Shown piece by piece: positions 1-8,820 of a stretch of DNA of 25,998 nt. A program made the position numbers and the translations under genes. Within the stretch, counting starts at the first letter, position 1; each line of letters opens with the position of its first letter. This DNA is from Phallusia fumigata. Lineage: Eukaryota > Chordata > Ascidiacea > Phlebobranchia > Ascidiidae. The stretch covers positions 1-25,998 of the forward strand of contig QXVZ01008319.1 in NCBI GenBank assembly GCA_008931825.1, given 5' to 3'. The notes beneath the pieces are model-generated. The model was not told the DNA's origin. It did no database searches and was given only the letters and a program-made list of their open reading frames with translations.

Positions 1-744
1 ACAGAAAGTAACTCGTTGAACGATAAACTTGTTTGTTAAACTTGTGAAAGGAGCCAAACGACAGGAATGTAACAGCTTACTTTTGGTGCAAAAATTACCT
101 TTTGTTCCAATGTATCAGTGTTATTGTGGAAATTATAATCATTGTTTAGAATTGGCAAAAATATACGATGAGGCAATCAAGCAAAGTTGATTCTCGATTT
201 TATTTACACCAGCAAAATCAAATCTGTCCCACCAATGACCAATCACAAATATCAAATCATTTTATAGATTGTTTTTTTAACAATTAACATAGCTGTTACA
301 GCCAAACGAGAGTCAAAACATTCGTTTATCTCATTCCTAGACGCCCAACCATTACAATGACACCAACCGTATCAAACTAAAAAAGTACAAACCACAACGA
401 AAGAAATCTGCAGAAGGAACAAAAAAACTTGTATTTCAGAATTGCCAAAAAGAAATCTGAACAGCTTTCACATGAAAGGAAGTGTTAGAAAGAAAGGTAA
501 AAAACGAAAGATATTTCACGCCCGCAATATTTGCTGCACAATCGGGTCGAATTCCAAAGCCAATAGAAGTTCAACGACTTCATGGAAAAGCTTTGGACAA
601 AATAGAGGCCGTCTGATGTAGTTCGTTAGCAGAATTCGAATATGTATACTACTTCAATTCTCTTGAGAAAGAATGCTAACATCTTCTAGATAGCTATGAT
701 GCTGTAACAGACATCACAAAATCTTTTTATTGTTTCTTTTGCAG
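1..744. other. AT-rich stretch without a recognised gene
   Basis: I see no convincing coding region. Both strands are interrupted by frequent stops. The only structured element is at the right edge, where a pyrimidine-rich tract ends in TTTTGCAG at about 737-744 and resembles a 3' splice site for the doubtful exon that follows. Confidence 0.4.
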
Positions 745-1107
745 TCGTTTACTGTAGAGCAGGCGGTTGCATTCAGAAAGAAGGGAACACCATATTCCCT
801 CGATGTTCGAGTATTAAGTTTGTCCACAAATTGATTGTCACATCTGCTTTTTCTGTTCGGCCGTTTACGTCAAAATGTAAAGAACGAAAATTCCTCAAAG
901 GTGAACGGCCACTTGTTTTATTTACTGCGTAGTTGTGGTGAGGTCAGCGACGAACATGCAAACTGGAAACTCAAGGATTGCCCTGTAACAAGTTATTTGT
1001 TCCCAAGAAAATCCAGGTCCTTCAACCGCGGTAACCGATGTGTCAAAACCGGTATTAGCCATGTGAACATGAGAAATAGAAAATGGAACAAGAATGCATT
1101 TCTCTAA
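745..1107 (+). other. Doubtful exon or pseudo-exon, unrecognised
   Basis: A tract of T and C ending in GCAG (to 744) looks like a splice acceptor. Immediately after it, one frame begins VYCRAGGCIQKEG and stays open for about 60 codons. A second frame, from about 835, is open to 1107 and contains SCGEVSDEHANWKLKDC. Both frames are cysteine-bearing and neither matches a family I know. The change of frame near 920-940 would need a frameshift or an unseen intron if both belong to one gene. It could equally be part of an old repeat. Confidence 0.2.
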
Positions 1108-1660
1108 GAGATAAAACTAGTTTAAAAGATGTTTGAAGTGCTGTTTGAACTGACATTTGTGAACCGAGAAATAATTTTTGATTTTAAAATTCGCGTCTGT
1201 AGTCGGACTCGGAATTTGATTTGGTTGCACAGTTTATTTCGGAAAGAAGATGCAGATGTCATCATAACCTAGTTTTTCAATATAGTTGCAAACACCAATG
1301 CTTTAATCTATCTGCGGCACGAGGCAATGTCAAAATATTGGCACATCGTCAAGTCACTTGGCTTGAGTAGCAGTGATTGTGGAATAACAGCAGAAAGTGG
1401 AGTAACAGACTGCACACCATATAAACAACCGATGCCCCACATGTCGTCCACCGAGTGGGGAAAACGGATCGCCCATACAACAAAGGAAGGCGAGCCCCCC
1501 CCCCCACATCTGTAAATTGAAACTGTCTAAAACCGCTCAGGCAGCCCTTCGCCGTAATACTGTCGAACCCCTAGGAACACGTGACAGGCTTACTAATACA
1601 TGCATCGCCGCCTTGTGATATTCTAAATGAAAAAGCAGATGGGAGAAACCAGCTGCCAGG
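1108..1660. other. Non-coding stretch with an 11-base C run
   Basis: No gene is recognised. A run of 11 C lies at 1495-1505. The short open frame over it (1327-1515) has no family features and ends in polyproline made by the C run, so I treat it as chance. Confidence 0.4.
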
Positions 1661-1852
1661 ATGGAGATAATGTTGAAGTCTTTGGAAGAAATCAAGAAGC
1701 GGCAGGATAAGTTCGAAACTTAAATAGAGCAGATCGAACCTAATTCTGCTTCTACTGATGATATCAGAAAGTAGATGAGAAGCACCATCTGTGCACTACA
1801 CGATGGGATGATACGTTGGCAACGAGAGGATCACCGAATTGAACTCTATTAA
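1661..1852 (+). pseudogene. LINE ORF1-like coiled-coil relic
   Basis: One frame opening with ATG at 1661 reads LKSLEEIKKRQDKFET, then, after two in-frame stops, ICALHDGMIRWQREDHRIEL. A heptad-rich charged segment ending in 'REDHRIEL' is typical of the coiled coil before the RRM of L1-type ORF1 RNA-binding proteins. The stops show decay. A reverse-transcriptase-like motif lies about 650 bases downstream on the same strand, in the order expected for a LINE, though the spacing is too short for a full element. No RRM is readable. The identity is inferred from the pattern alone. Confidence 0.35.
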
Positions 1853-2469
1853 TGTATACTGCTCGCTGGAAGCCTACCCACACGTATCAATTGATTAAGT
1901 GATCCCTCTTTTTCAGAAGCTCCCACCTCAGTGTCAGGCTCAAAGCGACAAAACGTTACACAAACTACTCATAATAATCAGGAAGTGATGGTCGAATGTG
2001 TTGGTTTTGGTCACAATAAAAAAAAACTGAATTTGGCAAGAATTCGCACCGAGCAATTAAGTGTCTAGAATTGGGTGCTTTTGAAAGCTCGTTTAGCTTG
2101 TTCACGCCTATTTCCAATATCAGACCATGAAAGATTCTTTGTCGTTAATACTTTCAAAAAGTTGCGAGACTTTGCTCTGAGACATTAAACTTCAACTTGC
2201 TGTGCCAACAACATTTGCACTCTGTATTAACTAAATCATTATCTGCATAACAATTTTCTTAGGAGTATATAATATCTGAAATTGTTTTAAACTTAGCTTC
2301 TACTTGGTACAGCCATGGTACAGTATGCCCTATTCATCATGACTGCTCAATAGCGACCTTACTCGAACATTTGGCTCATGCTTGATGCAACCTGCATTAT
2401 TTCCTGATAGAAATAATGAACTTGGTAGGGAATTGGCAACAGCCTGGACGTTTTCCTCTTGTAAAAATA
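1853..2469. other. Stretch between LINE-like relics, no readable gene
   Basis: No open frame with family features is visible. If the flanking ORF1-like and RT-like pieces come from one element, this is its heavily mutated and deleted middle. Confidence 0.3.
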
Positions 2470-2720
2470 CGTCAACGAATTTCTCGAATCACCTAGCGCT
2501 TACGCAGACGATGTGGCGTTTGTTAGAATTTTAACTTCGATTTGTAGCAGTTCAATGCTGTGTGTCGAAGCTTTATGAATAGATTACAATTCAAGTGATG
2601 CAAATTTGCATGTGATAAAACCAAGTATTTCTACTAGATTCTTTTGTTACAATAAACAAAGACTACGGTACGGGTTTTAACTGATGTTTGTGGCAACTGG
2701 TCTTTCCTTACACAAACTTT
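2470..2720 (+). pseudogene. Decayed LINE reverse transcriptase (YADD motif)
   Basis: AYADDVAF is encoded at 2498-2521, with the YADD box at 2501-2512. This is the catalytic motif C of non-LTR reverse transcriptases, where two aspartates hold the metal ions. In a second frame just downstream (about 2550-2630) come CRSFMNRLQFK and, after a stop, DKTKYFY. This fits the helix and K-T-K element that follow YADD in L1-clade enzymes. A frameshift lies between the two pieces and stops interrupt the second, so it is a dead copy. Upstream RT motifs are not readable, so a chance match is not excluded. Confidence 0.42.
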
Positions 2721-3987
2721 ACTTCCAACTTTCACTGATGTTGATTCTCTGGTTTAGTATGAAGTTATGAAACATGGTAGCGCTGATGATATACCGTCTA
2801 TAAGTCTTGCCCGATGCTTTCGGCTTTTTCTTTGTTGTAAATGGCTCTTTGCCAGGAGTTAGCTCATTACGCCTAAGACAGAGTCAGAAAAAAAATCTTG
2901 CTTGTTTATGAAATTGGTGTTCTTTGATGTGTGTTTTCTGTCAACGGAGTTTTCAACGGATTTTTGTTGTAATTATTAGCTTGATAAAAGAAGTTAGTCA
3001 TGGGTTAGTGGAGGAAGTCTATTGTTTTAAAGCCGCAAAATCTAATGGGAGTATAATTTTGTCTAACATAAAATGCGAGTCTATGAGTCTCTTGCAAGGG
3101 TTGGACTAAGATAGCCTTGCGTTAAACCGTAACGCGTGTATGAGGCAGCCACGACGCGTTTCTGAGTCACGTTCCGTGCTACATGTTCCGAGGTCCCATC
3201 AGAGGACTTTGGCCTTGCCAAAACGGTCGTGGTTCGAACCTCGCGCGTGCTTGACTCGCCAGAGCGTTGCAAAATGACGTCGTTAGTTGAGAGAAATTAT
3301 TCATGAATCAAGTAAGGTTTGTACAAGACGATCCGCGCGAATAGAAATAGAATGAGTGCAGAGGTTTGGAATTGAGTGGCGCTGTCTGTTCGCTGATGCG
3401 ATGGTGATTATATTTCTCAACAAATACCAACACACAATGTTCAAGCGAAATCAGTGCAGAGTCTAGGGATGATAGACCGCGCTGATGTGTTGATTATTTT
3501 ATTTCTCGACAAATGCATGCGCACAATACTCGCAACTGACCGAAAATATCACAAACAAAAAAGCGCTAAGTGGAAATTAACAACATAAAATACAATGCGA
3601 AATTTCAAACAGGTTTGGGAATAAAGTAATATTTGTAATTTATTAATAAGATGATGTTTTTGAAATTTCGTACGTTTTTTTTTGTTTATTTGGTTTCTGG
3701 CACTTTTTCGTGTAAAACTAATCTACATTTGTTTTGCGCAAAATCGGCAATTCCAAAGTAAATGTTTTCTGTTCTTCCAGAAGTTTTTTTCACCACGTTA
3801 TCTCGCCGGATATTTTTATCTCTTCAGGTGCATTGTCAGTCTTCTTTCATGTGGGCTTTGTACATCGCGAGATGTTCTTCGATGTGACTTAAAAGATCAC
3901 ATTTTAGTTCAAAATATCTGTGGTTTTCAGACATTTTGCTCTATTTTAAACGTTTACCCGCTAAAATAACAACCTGTGAATGTTTAT
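2721..3987. other. Non-coding stretch with minor repeats
   Basis: No gene is supported. A tRNA-like B-box (GGTTCGAACC) occurs near 3232-3241 without a foldable tRNA around it. Two imperfect copies of a segment of about 40 bases (near 3402-3440 and 3487-3526, sharing GATTAT...TTTCTC.ACAAAT) suggest an old local duplication. Open frames on + at 2924-3109 and 3682-3969 show no domain or codon pattern that I would trust. Confidence 0.35.
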
Positions 3988-4416
3988 TCAGACATTGAGC
4001 ATGTACAAAGAGAAAGAGAGGGGGAAAGCGCAAAAACAGACTACCTCATAGCACACAGCGTCGTCAATGATGGGCTTCAGGTACTTGTCGGGAAAGAAGA
4101 TCTGCTTGGCCTTGAAGCTTAGAATTAACCGACCTGCCTTTACGTCCTTTGGGTATCTCGCGGATGTTATTCGCGATGAGACACTTTGCATGGCTGACGC
4201 TTCTGTCCCAGTATATGACTTGCACGCGAATGTACCGATCAGCCGTCGGGCTGGGGAAGACCATGAGGATGTCTCATCGAATAGGTGACGGGCGGGTTCA
4301 CGTAGCTGATCGTAGTCAAAGAAAATCCCCTCCTCAGTGTACCACAACGTAACCGCGGTTCTGTTGGTGCTAGAGCGAAAACAATAAGATACATAGGGCG
4401 TTAGAGATTTTGCCAT
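3988..4416 (-). pseudogene. Unrecognised gene of the viral block, frameshifted
   Basis: The frame starts at an ATG at 4416, preceded by a TATA box at 4464-4471, and begins MAKSLTPYVSYCFRSS. It stays open for 142 codons. Inside it, another minus-strand frame (about 4064-4264) contains the more protein-like segment KCLIANNIREIPKG, while the first frame resumes protein-like character with GRLILSFKAKQIFFPDKYL. The pattern suggests two compensating frameshifts in an ancestral protein. I do not recognise the family. It lies about 250 bases past the end of the polymerase relic on the same strand, so it may be the next gene of the same virus-derived element. A chance ORF is the alternative. Confidence 0.4.
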
Positions 4417-4463
4417 GTTGCGTGTGTTGAAACATACGCATAGAATAAACCACGTGTTGCCGG

Positions 4464-4471
4464 TTTATATA
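4464..4471 (-). promoter_or_regulatory. TATA box upstream of the 4416 start
   Basis: TATATAAA on the minus strand lies 48-55 bases before the ATG at 4416. The spacing suits a short 5' leader and supports that frame having been a separately transcribed gene. Confidence 0.45.
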
Positions 4472-4665
4472 ACGCGTTAAAGAGGGTCAAAAACTTCCAC
4501 GACCCCGAGTAGATGGTTTTACAAGCACGGCAAAGAGTGTTAGATGATTTGTTTATAAACTACACAGGTTTTGTTTATACTATCGCGTTTAGATGACAAC
4601 ATTTTGGTTATAATAACAACCTTTTCTTTTGGGAACAATGACACCAACCATATAGGTCAACGGAT

Positions 4666-5700
4666 TCACCTTAAGTCAATTGGCGCAGTCGAAACACCAT
4701 CAGAGAGAAATTTTCTCTTTCCATAGAAATAAGAAATCCCATCGCGCGTCTGGTCGTAAGTGAATACCGCCTGATTGAGGACACAAAAGCCGATGTTGTA
4801 TCCACGACCGTTGACTTTCGTCCGCAGCACATCCAGTCGCTCCCGGGTATATCCTCTGTACAAACTGTCTGTATCCATCTAACAGAGCTGGTAGTCAATT
4901 CGGTCAACCTAGACGTACGTGAACTGAAGCATACGAAGCTTGGCGTTTTGATACGTTAATAGTTCACACTGAATAGGTAAGTTCTGCGTGATTACATTTG
5001 TGCATCTGGTCCTCGGTCACCTCTATCATGTCCTGAAAATTGACCTTGTTGACACTGGAGATGGCGTCCTAAAACGACGCTGGTCCTGGAGTAGCTTTTC
5101 GTTCGAACTGTTTCCAATAATTTTCAAACTATCAGCGATAATCTTTTAAATCGGATCAATATCGCCTCGAGCTGTGGATACCTCGTCGGCCAAGTCCATG
5201 AAACTTCAGCGGCTTCATAACACAAGCGACAAATACCAACGCAGCAATGCAGTCGCGAGCAAAATCTTCTCACCCTTTTGGCTACCGATCGGACAGCGCC
5301 GTAGGTTATATTCTTTAGGACTTCATTAATTCACCTATGTCGTCACGATAAACCTCAGGATTTTCAAAGATCTTCAAAATACGAAAATATCAACCTCAGC
5401 AAACCCAAACATTTCTCCTGATTCGATAGCATCATGGATAGACTCGTGGGTCTTGACACGTGTAAGATAATGTGGTGGCTTGCAAAGATATGCTTTCACT
5501 TTCCCGCTGTTGCGAGACCCCCAAGTATATTCCAACATCTCCTCGACTGTGTATCCCAGACCACGCAGGTACTCTGCTTTCTCTCTGGTCTTTGCAAGGG
5601 CCAAGGCACCCGTGGCAGGTCCTTTGAATGCAAGTTACACCTATCGCAGCCGTGGAAGTAACAGCCATAGAACAAGGGTTCACAGCTTGATGTGGGTAAC
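4666..5700 (-). pseudogene. Protein-primed family-B DNA polymerase relic (Polinton/adintovirus type)
   Basis: Read on the minus strand, motifs of a Polinton-type PolB appear in the correct order but in changing frames. Near 5690-5640 is GCYFHGCDRC, the conserved Cys/His element. At 5604-5374 come KAEYLRGLGYTVEEMLEYTW and MFGFAEVDI. At about 5360-5310 is FENPEVYRDDIGELM, then GEKILLATALLRWYL. Near 5110 the finger motif IIADSLKIIGNS appears. At 4878 is the palm motif MDTDSLY, with its metal-binding aspartates. At 4740-4666 is the C-terminal GISYFYGKRKFL...DGVSTAPIDL. The enzyme would copy linear viral DNA from a protein primer. At least four frameshifts, several stops and an apparent deletion between palm and C-terminus show that it is dead. 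No integrase, capsid or packaging ATPase was found beside it. Confidence 0.82.
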
Positions 5701-6094
5701 TTGAGTTTACATGTGAAATATGGCTATTTGCCTTCCCACGTGTTGGTCATGCAGTGCTTTGCAATCTGCAGTTTTGTATTTATGAGTTGTGATTTTACAC
5801 TCGCCGAGAACTCACAGGCAAATCCCTATCAGATTTTCATCTAAGCAAGGTAATTTGTTTACACAATCATCTTTTGAGCTATGACTGCTTATAAGGCGAT
5901 ATTATGCCTAGCAACTGTATGCAGCAGTGCTGCGTTAAGCCGTGCTCGTTTTGAAATGTTACTCAATGTGTGTCAATTTGCGTTCAGTGAACGCTGGCGC
6001 ATCTTTGGCGCAATGTGTCAAGTGCCTTTTGCATCTGCTTTTACACCAAATTACCGCTAATCCGAAGCATTCTTCACATTTTTCCTTAGCACGT
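5701..6094. other. Gap upstream of the polymerase relic
   Basis: The start of the polymerase should lie here on the minus strand, but I cannot read further motifs. No other gene is visible. Confidence 0.3.
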
Positions 6095-6448
6095 TTAATC
6101 AATTAAACATGTCATATTTATCGTTTTTGTGTCACATTCAGCATCAGTATAGTTGTTATACACCTTAGGGTACAAAGGATGTGCCTGTACTTCGTTAGCG
6201 GCTAAGTTATTACCGTCTGCTTTCAAATCGGCCTTTGTTGGGCGATAATTGCCGTTGCGCCCTCTATAATTATCAGACCTATAATACCCACCATTCTGCT
6301 TTCTAGGACCTTGGAAACAAGCGGTAACAGACGCAACCGTTTGGGCCGATTTAATGACCTTCAACTCATCCGTAACTTCACGCAAACGCCTTTCAATATT
6401 ATCATTCATCAAGATTTGGGTCACCAAACTAGAACTACACAACGCCAA
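6095..6448 (-). pseudogene. Basic Gag-like open frame, uncertain
   Basis: A 117-codon frame begins with a charged helical segment (IERRLREVTDELKVIK), continues through a glycine/arginine/tyrosine-rich stretch (GGYYRSDNYRGRNGNYR) and ends MTCLID before a stop. A helix followed by an RG-rich basic stretch fits the nucleocapsid end of a retroelement Gag. The terminal 'CLID', followed after a stop by Thr and Cys codons, could be the worn start of an aspartic protease LIDTGA box. There is no CCHC knuckle. Alternatively it is a nucleic-acid-binding protein of the surrounding viral block. The two readings cannot be separated here. Confidence 0.35.
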
Positions 6449-6922
6449 ACACGACAGTTAAGTCTATAATTCGTCATAAGGCATATCACTAAAACAACGA
6501 ACGCACTTGCTTGTTTGAGCACACACAACACATAGGCTGACTACTGATTTTAACTCAATAATGTTTGACTTGTATAGCGTTCGTAGTTCTAAACACGTGT
6601 ACACGTCAAATTTAAGGATTAGTGGCAAATGTAAAGTGTCACATGACGAAGTCGTCTATGACGTTACTTCTCGGAAACACGTAAGGGAACGATACAATTA
6701 TAGACGAAAGCCAGTTTATGACCGGTGCAGTAATTAGCGAAACTTGTTTTGTCAGATTAGTAGCCGGTCAAGAAAAGGCAAGACAACACCAGGTCAAAAA
6801 AGATACAGAACGCAACAATTAAATACAATTAAAAACATTTGAATTTATAGTCCGTGTCCGATACAGGTCCTACAAGCCTGCTTGCTTTTTGCCACTTTTC
6901 TTTAGCTTCCGTTTTTCTTTTT
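6449..6922. other. Stretch without recognised gene
   Basis: No protein-like frame or structured repeat was noticed on either strand. Confidence 0.35.
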
Positions 6923-7320
6923 TTATCTCATCAACCCATGATGGGTGTCTGCGTCAACGTGTGCAAACTCATGCAATTCTTTGAATCTTCTTTCTAGACA
7001 CCTTGTTCCTAAACCATTCCAACTCTTTCTATGACATTCTCCAATGCATCTGCACATGCTAGCAAGCACATAATGTACATTACTTCCTGCCTTCGTTTCT
7101 TGACTAAATTCGACAACTTTTTCATGTTTTTCATAGTGTGACTTGTGCACAAATGTAAAAACGGTTTATATATCATCGTGTGCGATGCTTTTCCCGATAC
7201 CACGTTGAAGCAACGCTCCAAATATGTCTCAAGGCTCTCCTCAAAAAAACAGACAAAACTAAAAGAATCAAAGCAAGGCTTCCGTCGTAAATAAAAAGGC
7301 AAGGACGAGATTTGCCACAA
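6923..7320 (-). other. Overlapping unrecognised open frames downstream of the helicase
   Basis: Two minus-strand frames overlap (7320-7009 and 7150-6923). The first holds a plausible amphipathic stretch, MKKLSNLVKKRRQEVMYIM, and the second ends in a His-rich tail. Neither has a start context or family motif that I recognise. Their position just past the helicase relic on the same strand makes a further gene of that element possible, with a frameshift between the two frames. They could also be chance. Confidence 0.2.
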
Positions 7321-8799
7321 ATTCGATTTTCGTCGTTTTTGATTGACGGGGCGTTATACGAATTTGTTACATATGTCCCTACAGCAAGAGGCGCCCTACC
7401 CTTTAAACGCACCACAATTTCTTCTTCTGTTGGCACTTTTCTACTTCTGCTCGTCGATGGTACGTCCGTCGTGCATGCTTCTTCGAGTTGATCTAGTAAA
7501 CTTGTGGTTACAGTTACATCGTCACGTGGTTTATCAGCGGTAACGGTAACGGTGTTCTTCTCTTCTTCATCTGCGTTACCATTTCCGGTTACGTCATCAG
7601 CTTCTTCTTCTTCCGTAATAGCCATCATACTATCATAGATATCTTTGATGTGTGAGCAAGCTATATTAAATTTCCTGAATCTGAATGTAGATAGCCAAGC
7701 TTCTAGAAACTCCTCAGCTGTAAAAGCTCCAATCTTGTAACGTTGATCAAGCTTTAGTTTACCATGAAATTCAAAAACAGTAAACCTTCTCTTTGCACCT
7801 CTCAAGTCACAAACCTCTGCTATTCTCGTCAAATTATGAATGTTGTTTGATGTTATTACTGCCATAGTGGCGGCGTTCTTTTGCTTGGAAGAATGGATCT
7901 TGGCCTCCCATGAATTTTGATGCATAGTGCCAGAATGCATCTGAAGCATCATCCACTTTGAGAACCCTATGGCCTGTTGCCATTTCCATTTGGCCAACCC
8001 CTTTGGCGTCATTCGGCATCGTGCTGGCAATGTTATCAGGAAATAATATTTTTACTAAAGTGGTCTTACCGGCTCCAGCATCTCCTTCTAACAATAAGTG
8101 CTTGGATAGCTCTATATCTTCCGTACGGCCTTCTAATGCACCATAAATCAAAGCCAGCTCTATCTCATCACGATTTAAAATAGAATTTTCTGTCTTCCCC
8201 ATCTTTATGTTATCTAGTATTTGATTAAATACTTTAATTGCAACCTGACCTGACATTGGCTTGGCCTGCCTCTTTTTCAATCTTCCCAAGATACTTTGCA
8301 AATTATTAGATGATGTTTTCGGCCAACTTATATAGCTTCTGTTAATCTTAATCTGTGAATAACCAAGTCCAAACTTATCGGTCAAGTACTTGGACCATTC
8401 ATTCTTGGTAGGTTTTGAACCAAATTTCTTGTATCCATTTGATATGAATTCGTCTTCATCACTAAAGCTCCCACCCTTTTCACCCCAATGTAAGATCCAC
8501 TTTTTTAAAGATTCTGGTAGTTCGTCTTTGCTTTGCTTGTACATGTAATCTATATATTGTACTTTGTTCTTCACTGGTTGTAGGTATTCCGTTTTAATGC
8601 CTAAGTGCTGTAGTATTTTACTTATTCCACCCTTGCGCCATACGCATAAAATGGCTTTTAGATACAATGGGTATGCAGCGTCAAACTCTGTACGGTAATG
8701 AACAATTCTTAGAGTATCCTCAGAAAGTATGCTACCCAACCCAAGAATATGAGACCCCATGAAGATAATAAGACCACATGGGAGAATAGGAGACCACAT
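7173..8799 (-). pseudogene. Superfamily 3 helicase relic, papillomavirus E1-like
   Basis: Two overlapping minus-strand frames (8799-7834 and 8030-7173) carry one helicase. Walker A is GDAGAGKTT (8085-8059). A Walker B with context VDDASDAFWHYASKFMGG follows (about 7960-7900). Motif C, AVITSNN, lies near 7863-7842 in the second frame and RRFTVFEF near 7790-7768. The aspartate pair followed by Trp and Tyr, the GG and the TSN match E1 (DDAT..CW.Y) better than parvovirus NS1 (EE) or polyomavirus LT. Such enzymes form hexamers that unwind a viral origin. The upstream region has no recognised origin-binding domain. The tail is acidic (ITEEEEADDVTGN). A frameshift between Walker B and motif C inactivates it. 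The ATG at 8799 lies inside a short repeat, so the true start is probably lost. Confidence 0.68.
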
Positions 8800-8820
8800 G
8801 GGAGTGTACGAAACCCCATG
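8752..8820. repeat. Four iteron-like direct repeats upstream of the helicase
   Basis: The decamer AGACC(A/C)CATG recurs at 8752-8761, 8771-8780 and 8791-8800, with a variant AAACCCCATG at 8811-8820. Start-to-start spacing is 19, 20 and 20 bases, close to two helical turns. The array lies at the 5' end of the helicase relic. Spaced short repeats of this kind are typical of initiator-binding sites in small DNA replicons, so an origin is possible. A local tandem duplication without function is the alternative. Confidence 0.5.

Noticed and set aside
3190..3250. tRNA-like B-box GGTTCGAACC
   Set aside because: The flanking bases do not form a T stem, and the only nearby hairpin (TTTGGC/GCCAAA) has a three-base loop. 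No tRNA fold and no clear SINE body.
5432..5704. Open frames on both strands over the start of the polymerase relic (5434-5661 and 5480-5704 on +, 5432-5683 on -)
   Set aside because: They overlap the polymerase motifs in other frames and have no domain of their own.
7834..8799. Parvovirus NS1 as the source of the helicase
   Set aside because: NS1 has a Glu-Glu Walker B and a GP..TGKT Walker A context. Here an Asp-Asp pair is followed by Trp and Tyr, as in E1. Kept as an alternative, not as the call.
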